A stretch of DNA of 23,078 bases from Schoenoplectus triqueter (lineage: Eukaryota; Streptophyta; Magnoliopsida; Poales; Cyperaceae), in assembly GCA_964058805.1 (NCBI GenBank), contig CAXKVV010001494.1:1-23078 (forward strand). The letters are read 5' to 3'. Each line of letters starts with the position of its first letter. Within the stretch, counting starts at the first letter, position 1. Made by a program: the position numbers and the translations under genes. A model generated the notes under the pieces. It saw only the letters and a list, made by a program, of their open reading frames with translations. It was not told the DNA's origin and ran no database searches. Positions 19,628-23,078 of this stretch are shown piece by piece.

Positions 19628-20253
19628 AACTGATATGCACGGGAAGTCTATAATCTTTATTTCCGACTTCCGAGTGTTCGCTCCACATTGTAGCGTCGGA
19701 ACGCTAATAAATTCTCGGGACAGTTGTTAGTTGAGCTGATTAAATTTATCCCGGATTTATTGGAGTTGTTATCACTATGTTAAGCTTAATTTTTTTACCA
19801 AATTCAGAGAAATTTTGGTCCACTTGCTTCAAGCCTTCAAATTCGACGCAATTGGAGAAACATCAATTAAACTTTGGTTTAAAGTTAGTAGTTGGCATGG
19901 TGCGTGATAATTAATAGAGAGCACTTAGAAAAACATATGTCGTTGAAGTTATATGATTAATATTCAATTAGGCATACAGTAAATAATTGTTCACTAATAG
20001 TATGCTACATCATCATTCTTATCATATCATGTGTTAGATTTGTTTTCCTCTGCTTATTGACATTGATCGGACCACTCAAATTAATGCACACATCTCCTCA
20101 TTAAAAATACTTATTTTTAATATATCTACACTTACTTTTTTAAATTAAGTCAGTACCATTTTGTGTGTTCTTTTTGTATGAAATACCATACGACTAATAG
20201 TAGTGTATCACTAATCCATGGTACACATCATTAGTCTTTTGGAAAAACATATT
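19628..20253. other. Intergenic, nothing recognised
   Basis: No gene or clear element. A short inverted pair (GACTAATAGTAGTGTA with TACACATCATTAGTC) lies at about 20191-20237. Confidence 0.4.
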
Positions 20254-20262
20254 ATTTTATAA

Positions 20263-20613
20263 GAGTTGTGTTATGGTGTTTCGCGAAGAACCGTGGAGTC
20301 GGTTTTTCATACTCGGATCTATAATTTCAAATAAAAAATGAACAATCCAAACTATTCAATCTAATCTCCATATCAAGTGTAGCAAACCAAAAAATTTATA
20401 TTTTTTAAAAAAAAAAGTATTATTTTTTTAATAATTTTCTCCCCGACAGAAAAAATATATATTTTTAAGAAAATATAAAATTTATTTGCTGACACATTTT
20501 GTCATGGAGATTAAAGTCAATAATTTGGATCGTTCATTTTTTATTTAAAATTATAGATTTGAATCTAAAGCATTGATCCCCATAGTGCTTCGTGAAATAC
20601 CATAGCACAACTC
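20263..20613. mobile_element. Foldback MITE F, 351 bp, with ~9-bp target duplication
   Basis: The termini are GAGTTGTGTTATGGTGTTTC and, inverted, GAGTTGTGCTATGGTATTTC. The flanks are ATTTTATAA (20254-20262) and ATTTTATAT (20614-20622), 8 of 9 identical. The arms also pair inside (ATAAAAAATGAACAATCCAAA against its inverse near 20525-20550). The tips match those of the palindrome cluster at 6780-8867. Nine-base duplications suggest Mutator-type mobilisation. Confidence 0.8.
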
Positions 20614-20705
20614 ATTTTATATAAAAAATATCATTTTAATGTAATTTTTGTAATAAATATGTTCTTTCTCCTGGGTGAAGCTAAGGGAACAACCCTATTT
20701 GTTTA

Positions 20706-21022
20706 GGGAGGGATCTTTATTTTGACAATAGACTCTTAAATTTTGACAATAGACTCTTAAATTTTGACAAATTGATAGTGTTTTAAATTTTATATAATTT
20801 TATTATTGTTTGATAGTATATATATAATTTGTAATTGTTCTAATTTAACGGTCTTTGATGGACTATCAAATGTTAATGAGATTATATGAAATTTAAACAC
20901 TATCAATTTATAAGTAAAATAACATATTTATAAAAAAATCTATTTTTAAGATTTTTTTATATTTATTTAAGAGTTCTTTTTCAAAATTATCAAAATATCC
21001 ATTGTCAAAAGAATTTCTCCCC
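20706..21022. mobile_element. Foldback MITE G, 317 bp, with ~9-bp target duplication
   Basis: The left tip GGGAGGGATC...TTGACAATAGACTC and right tip (inverted GGGGAGAAATTC...TTGACAATGG) pair, and TTGATGGACTATCAAA-type sequence lies centrally. The flanks are ATTTGTTTA (20697-20705) and ATTTATTTA (21023-21031), 8 of 9 identical. A second family member starts at 22753. Confidence 0.75.
20719..20770. repeat. 21-bp tandem repeat, two and a half units
   Basis: ATTTTGACAATAGACTCTTA begins at 20719 and 20740, and a partial third unit (ATTTTGACAA) begins at 20761. It lies in the left arm of MITE G, next to its terminus. Confidence 0.95.
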
Positions 21023-21031
21023 ATTTATTTA

Positions 21032-22752
21032 ATCGAGCTAACATATTAAGCAATACATTTTATTTCAAAGATAAAAAAAAATTATAAGATTGTTCTGTAG
21101 AGACAATAGGGATTAAAATTTAATCCAATACTAACGAGATCATGCTCGGTACGGTGGGTTAAAAAAAAGACTCCTTAAAGAGGTTATGAGATCAAAAATC
21201 TTAATCCAAAAAATATGTTCCTTAAGAATTAAAAGAGGAGAACTAAATGTTGGGCAAATTTAAGTTTAAAGGAGGATTAGTCCTCACAAGGAAGGACTTA
21301 TAAAAATCTTAAAAAGTCTTAATCAAATAATGCAATCTAGCCAAAAGACCGAACTAGATCTGATTACCTAGTCAGTATGAAAACCAAAACAAGTGTGCAA
21401 CACAAATGATTTTATCTCTAGAAATGCAAGTGGCACCTCTCATTTAAGTGCTGTCTATATTTTTCTCAAAACAACTTTTGACATGTTATAAATTACTGGA
21501 CACCGATTCTACCAAAGTAATTACGTTATACACTGGTACGCACGGAAGATACTTGCATTTATTTTCTTCTTTCTTTCTTTTTTCTTTGACAAAAGTGAGG
21601 TTAGTTAGCTTACACACAGCTTGCAATTTGGATATTTCTTGACAGCTGAAAGTTGGTGGCTTGCTCCAGCTATATCTTGTCATGAGAAGACCGCGCGCGT
21701 TTGAATTCTCATCTTCTCTGTGTGTGCATGTATGTTTAATTAAAGAAAAAAAAAATAATGGGTGGTGTATATAACCTAAAATTGACCTGGTAAGGATATA
21801 TAGCTTCTGCTTCAAGTCTAGCATAAAATTGCTGCCATATCCATAGTCGACTGGAATTCATTAAGGCGAAACTAAAGAACACATATATAGCACTGATGGC
21901 AATCCGTGTTGTATTTAATAGTATGTAAGGAATAAGGAATTAATGATATCCCGCCGACGAGAAACCAATATTTGAAGATCAGAGGAATTGTTTACACTAC
22001 AAGATTATTCCACTGAGGGAAATTAATAAAACGAAAAGGAAATCCTTATCTACAGAACAGCTCTGCCAGACTGCCACAGGTATAGGACAAACCAGAAAAT
22101 TGTTGAAATAATGTCTAAGATCCATGAGAAGTTGTAAATCCTAGTCTTATTTCATATAAGAAGTATAAACATTAAGAAACGGAGGGAAAAAGATAAATGT
22201 AGCCACATGAAAAATCAAATGCTGAAAGAGCACCAGTCCATTTGCGGATCCTCCTCTTCATACTATCATATTTGTCCTTCCAAATTATTGAAGTTCCCAT
22301 ATTTATCCAATCTCTTACCTTTTTCATTAAATCTAACCCCATTTTTATAAAATTTTCATTTTTGTAGTTAAATCTCTTTAAGCCTAATTCTTCATAAATA
22401 CACAACAAATATCTCACATCTTGAAAGCATCGACTTTGTTTTCATTCTTCAACTGAGAAATATAATTATCCCTCAGTGAAGATGATGATGTCCACAGAAA
22501 ATGAAGAAAGCAACACAATCAAAGAGGGGATTAAAATAAATTTGTTTTATACTTTACAGTTATTACTCCAGAAGTAAAGATGCAAGTATAATGTTAGTTA
22601 ACGACACGGAAGACCGACTTAGTTTAGGTATCAAAATATTTCATCAGAGTTAATTTGAGTCTTCAACATATTTGATATATCTCATAAAATGTTATTGGAT
22701 AAAGTGTGAATTTTAATAATTTGAAATACCAAACATGGTATTAAATATGGAT
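21032..22752. other. Intergenic, nothing recognised
   Basis: AT-rich sequence. The frames at 21448-21824 and 22172-22417 are on opposite strands or overlap each other and carry no recognisable motif. No tRNA or other structural RNA is evident. Confidence 0.4.
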
Positions 22753-23078
22753 GGGGATCCCTCGACAATGGGTTATTTTAACAATCCTAACAATGGACTC
22801 TTAAATAAATATAAAAAAAAATTTTAAAAAAAAACTTTATAGATATGTTCTTTTATTTGTGGATTGCTAGTGTTTCAAATTTCACACAATTTCATTATCG
22901 TTTGATAGTCCATCAAAGATCGTTAAATTTTAACCGTTGTAAATTGTATAAAATTTTGATGGTTTTTGATGCACTATCAAATGATCATTAAATTGTATAA
23001 AATTTGAAATACTATCAATCTACAAACATATCTATAAGATTTTTCTATTTTTTTTAATATTTATTTAAGAATCCATTG
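22753..23078. mobile_element. Foldback MITE H, same family as MITE G, cut by the window end
   Basis: It starts GGGGATCCCTCGACAATGGG and contains AACAATGGACTCTTAAATA; the last bases, TATTTAAGAATCCATTG, are the beginning of the inverted right terminus. The interior shares GTTTGATAGTCCATCAAAGA and ACTATCAAATG with MITE G. The right tip and any target duplication lie outside. Confidence 0.7.

Noticed and set aside
21448..22417. Short frames, including a 112-residue minus-strand one
   Set aside because: No recognisable domain, no splice-compatible extension and AT-rich codon use; treated as chance.
1..23078. CRISPR arrays, operons or phage-type systems
   Set aside because: Nothing of the kind is visible; spliced genes and MITEs show this is plant nuclear DNA.

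Overview
This window looks like nuclear DNA of a flowering plant. It is AT-rich and gene-poor, has a spliced gene with GT-AG introns, and is full of small inverted-repeat transposons. The single intact gene encodes a cuticular-wax 3-ketoacyl-CoA synthase of the CER6/CUT1 (KCS6) type. Repeat style and protein divergence would suit a monocot, perhaps a palm, but that is a guess.

Layout. Bases 1-832 hold short foldback modules that may be the end of a CACTA transposon, a 65-bp tandem duplication, and the outer tip of a small palindromic element. Bases 833-6779 look like one non-autonomous CACTA (En/Spm) element. It has inverted termini CACTACGCCA / TGGTGTAGTG and TTGCAAC-rich subterminal regions. 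It carries a decayed hAT MITE, a CT-rich leader-like patch, an unidentified exon-like piece (5011-5151) and two exons of a broken aluminium-activated malate transporter (ALMT) gene. The element appears to have jumped into a palindromic MITE whose two pieces now lie on either side of it (808-832 and 6780-7151). Bases 6780-8867 are a dense cluster of foldback MITEs with a self-complementary CT/AT/AG microsatellite and a ~0.38-kb tandem duplication.

Bases 8868-10990 are intergenic, with a possible L1-box and a G-rich patch upstream of the gene. The KCS gene runs from ATG 11415 to the stop at 13382 in three exons (717 + 575 + 199 nt, 496 residues), with a GA/CT-rich leader before it and AATAAA at 13519. 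From 13525 onward I see no intact gene. That part holds a possible LTR remnant (about 14143-14590), a Pack-MULE-like element with ~125-bp inverted termini around leader- and exon-like sequence (15860-17045), a complete hAT MITE with a perfect 8-bp target duplication (19009-19619), and two families of foldback MITEs with near-perfect 9-bp target duplications (20263-20613; 20706-21022, with a second copy entering at 22753).

The window does not contain a multi-gene system. The KCS enzyme would act in the ER fatty-acid elongase of epidermal cells. Everything else of interest is transposon biology: nested insertion, gene-fragment capture and long hairpins that could feed small-RNA pathways. Identities and alignments were made by eye.
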